A stretch of 64,000 nt of DNA from PMG-095 sp035548415 (lineage in GTDB: Bacteria; Myxococcota_A; Polyangia; Polyangiales; Polyangiaceae). The DNA lies in the NCBI GenBank assembly GCA_035548415.1, contig DASZTA010000044.1, positions 53,020 through 117,019 on the forward strand, written 5' to 3'. Under the pieces are notes generated by a model, which saw only the letters and a program-made list of their open reading frames with translations, had not been told where the DNA came from and searched no databases. Shown piece by piece: positions 59,450 to 64,000 of the stretch; the first letter of the stretch is position 1, and the number at the start of each line of letters is the position of its first letter. A program made the position numbers and the translations under genes.

Positions 59450-60124
59450 ATGAGAACCAAACCCCCTGAAACTCGTGCGCAGGCCATGGCCATTCTGGAG
59501 CGGATCAACGACCGCCCCGAAGCCAACATCATCTACCCCCACGTCGTCGAAACGACGCACCGGGGTGAGCGCACCTGGGACATCTTTTCGCGGCTACTCA
59601 AGGACCGCATCGTGTTCCTGGGCAGCGCGGTCGACGACGACGTCGCCAACATCATCATTGCCCAGTTCCTCTTCTTGGAGAGCGAGGATCCGGACAAAGA
59701 CATCCAGCTCTACATCAACTCGCCGGGCGGCGTGGTTACGGCCGGTTTGGCGATTTACGACACCATGCAGCACGTGCGCTCCAACGTGAGCACCATCTGC
59801 GTGGGGCAGGCTGCCAGCATGGGCGCGGTGCTGCTCGGCGCTGGGATGAAAGGCCGTCGCTTCGTCCTCCCTCACGCGCGCATCATGATCCACCAGCCGC
59901 TGGGCGGCGCGCGCGGTCAGGCCACTGACATCGAGATCCAGGCCCGCGAAATCCGCCACATGAAGGACGTGCTCACCGACATCCTCGTCAAGAGCACCGG
60001 CCGAAACCGCGACGAGCTGTCCAAGGACATCGAGCGCGACTTCTACATGGGCGCGCAGCAGGCCAAGGAATACGGAATTATCGACGAGATCTTCGAGCAC
60101 AAGAAGAAGGGCGACAAATCCTGA
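59450..60124 (+). CDS. clpP: ATP-dependent Clp protease proteolytic subunit
   Basis: A 224-residue serine protease that forms the ClpP barrel. Catalytic Ser123 lies in GQAASMGAVLL and His148 in ARIMIHQPLGG; INSPGGVVTAGLAIYDTM is the conserved substrate-strand motif. The ATG at 59450 gives a propeptide-like N-terminus. It works with ClpX encoded downstream after 242 bp. Confidence 0.96.
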   Translation: MRTKPPETRAQAMAILERINDRPEANIIYPHVVETTHRGERTWDIFSRLLKDRIVFLGSAVDDDVANIIIAQFLFLESEDPDKDIQLYINSPGGVVTAGLAIYDTMQHVRSNVSTICVGQAASMGAVLLGAGMKGRRFVLPHARIMIHQPLGGARGQATDIEIQAREIRHMKDVLTDILVKSTGRNRDELSKDIERDFYMGAQQAKEYGIIDEIFEHKKKGDKS

Positions 60125-60366
60125 GGGATTCGTTGCCTTCTGCTCGAAGGATTGGCGCTTATCATCGCGTAATTAAAGGTTTCTTACGCGAGGCTAGGGC
60201 GGGGCGCCGGTCGACCGCGACAAGCTTGCACTTACGTTGTGCGCCCGGCGTGCCGCTTGAAGCTGCATACGCCGGCGCGTGCTTGCGATAGGCTGCGGGC
60301 GGCCTTACAATTTCACGAATTCTGGAACGATAATCCCAACATCCGGCAGGGCTAAGAGAGCGAAAC

Positions 60367-61620
60367 GTGGAGAGAAGGCGAGACGAATCCAACGGGAACC
60401 TGTGCTGCTCCTTCTGCGGGAAATCCCAGAAGGAAGTGAAGAAGCTGATCGCGGGTCCCACCGTCTACATCTGCGACGAGTGCATCGCGCTCTGCAACGA
60501 CATCATCGCCGAAGAGGTGGAGAAGGACGAGCCGACCGGTGGCTCGGATCCGATGCCGAAGCCGTCGGAGATCAAGGCGATCCTCGACGACTACGTCGTT
60601 GGCCAAGATCGCGCGAAGAAGGTGCTCTCCGTCGCGGTTTACAATCACTACAAACGTATCGACACCAAGGTGTCGACGGACGACGTCGAGCTCGGCAAGA
60701 GCAACATCTTGCTGCTCGGGCCCACCGGCTCCGGCAAGACGCTCTTGGCGCAAACACTCGCCAAGATCCTCAAGGTGCCGTTCGCCATCGCAGACGCCAC
60801 CACGCTTACTGAAGCGGGCTACGTCGGCGAAGACGTCGAGAACATCATCGTCCAGCTGTTGCAGAACGCCGACCACGACGTGGAGCGCGCCCAGCGCGGC
60901 ATCGTCTACATCGACGAGATCGACAAGATCAGCCGCAAGAGCGACAACCCCTCCATCACTCGTGACGTGTCCGGTGAAGGCGTGCAGCAAGCGCTGCTCA
61001 AGATCATCGAAGGCACGGTCGCCAATGTGCCGCCCAAGGGCGGCCGCAAGCACCCTCAGCAAGACTTCTTGCAGGTCGACACGTCGAACATCCTGTTCAT
61101 CTGTGGCGGCGCCTTCGTCGGGTTGGATCAGATCATCCAGCGCCGTCTCGGCCAGTCGCGCATGGGCTTCGGCGTCGACGTGAAGAGCAAGAACGACCTG
61201 AAGCTCGGCCAGCTGCTCAACGAGGTGCAGCCGGAGGACTTGCTCAAGTTCGGACTGATCCCGGAGTTCATCGGCCGCCTGCCGGTGATCGCCACCCTGC
61301 ACGAGCTGAGCGAAGAGGCGCTAATCGACATCTTGACCAAGCCGAAGAACAGCTTGGTGAAGCAGTTCCAGAAGATGTTCGAGATGGACGGCGTGAAGCT
61401 GAAGTTCACCAAAGGCGCCCTGCAAGCCATCGCGCGCGAAGCGTTGACGCGCGAAAGCGGTGCTCGTGGCCTCCGCGCCATCATGGAAGAAGCCATGCTG
61501 GACGTGATGTACGACGTGCCCTCCAAGCAGGGCATCAAAGAAGTCGTCGTCAACGAAGACGCCGTCAACAAGGGCGACGCGCCGCTCATCGTCTACCACA
61601 AGGAAGCCGGCGTCGGATGA
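60367..61620 (+). CDS. clpX: ATP-dependent Clp protease ATP-binding subunit ClpX
   Basis: A 417-residue AAA+ unfoldase. The N-terminal zinc domain has LCCSFCGKSQ ... YICDECIALC; Walker A is GPTGSGKTLL; Walker B GIVYIDEIDKI; ADATTLTEAGYVGED and the RRLGQSRMGFG pore/sensor region are typical. It starts at GTG. The 242-bp gap before it contains AT-rich segments near 60160-60180 and 60310-60345 that could hold the promoter. Confidence 0.96.
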   Translation: MERRRDESNGNLCCSFCGKSQKEVKKLIAGPTVYICDECIALCNDIIAEEVEKDEPTGGSDPMPKPSEIKAILDDYVVGQDRAKKVLSVAVYNHYKRIDTKVSTDDVELGKSNILLLGPTGSGKTLLAQTLAKILKVPFAIADATTLTEAGYVGEDVENIIVQLLQNADHDVERAQRGIVYIDEIDKISRKSDNPSITRDVSGEGVQQALLKIIEGTVANVPPKGGRKHPQQDFLQVDTSNILFICGGAFVGLDQIIQRRLGQSRMGFGVDVKSKNDLKLGQLLNEVQPEDLLKFGLIPEFIGRLPVIATLHELSEEALIDILTKPKNSLVKQFQKMFEMDGVKLKFTKGALQAIAREALTRESGARGLRAIMEEAMLDVMYDVPSKQGIKEVVVNEDAVNKGDAPLIVYHKEAGVG

Positions 61621-61625
61621 CGCGC

Positions 61626-61644
61626 GAGGCGGGGCAAGGCCCCG
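61626..61644. repeat. Hairpin between clpX and lon
   Basis: GGCGGGGC (61626-61633) and GCCCCGCC (61637-61644) pair perfectly around a 3-nt loop, just after the clpX stop. No T-run follows, so it may stabilise the clpX mRNA end or act as a Rho-type terminator. Confidence 0.5.
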
Positions 61645-61688
61645 CCGTTCCAGGCCGCCGGTTGAGCTGGCCTCGGCGCAACTGACTC

Positions 61689-64000
<2,312 letters not shown>

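Overview
The window is GC-rich bacterial DNA that looks like a myxobacterium, probably of the Polyangia (Polyangiales/Sorangium-like). The evidence is the many lipoproteins with Gly/Ser/Ala-rich linkers, the Cys-rich CGDG...ECDDGN...DGC repeats of the myxobacterial type, a fibro-slime domain, a matrixin with a MYXO-CTERM-like tail, a PilT-type ATPase, and a prophage-like element with the attP-inside-int layout known from Myxococcus phage Mx8. This assignment is inference; no rRNA gene or taxonomic marker search backs it.

Left chromosomal part (1-13.5 kb): an ImuA-like RecA-fold ATPase with DNA polymerase IV, a Gly-rich lipoprotein with a clear terminator, a lipoprotein/histidine-phosphatase pair, the coupled XPB helicase-Bax1 nuclease pair, glucuronate isomerase, a single-domain response regulator, then several secreted or lipid-anchored proteins of unknown role. 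It ends in gene debris that includes a frameshifted vapBC-like remnant.

Integrated element (about 13,507-31,386): an 18 kb element sits in the 3' half of a tRNA-Phe gene. The intact tRNA (31,343-31,415, minus strand) overlaps the integrase 3' end, and a displaced tRNA 3' fragment lies at the other end. The element holds a lambda O/P-like replication module with repeats that could be an origin inside the initiator gene, and a chain of overlapping genes that includes a tape-measure protein, a baseplate J protein and a large terminase. No portal, capsid, tail sheath/tube or lysis gene was recognised. Next come an SSB, a minus-strand cargo pair (GvpU-like protein plus a PD-(D/E)XK nuclease-like protein), tandem small paralogues, a class III cyclase-like protein and the tyrosine recombinase. 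The 27-bp att core is read in the same frame by int on the right and by the ORF on the left, so excision and circularisation would replace the last 5 codons of int with 95 others. The left att copy lacks 5 bp of the T-loop, so precise excision should leave a broken tRNA-Phe.

Right chromosomal part (31.5-64 kb): PilT/PilU ATPase, a CBS-pair protein, an SPFH protein, NhaA fused to a TrkA-C domain, cysS and bioB in divergent orientation, a matrixin operon, glnD, a TPR lipoprotein group with a NUDIX hydrolase, a 1,327-residue Cys-rich/fibro-slime lipoprotein, an FAD oxidoreductase, a second Cys-rich lipoprotein next to a paralogous fragment, parAB, and the proteostasis cluster tig-clpP-clpX-lon, with lon running off the window end.
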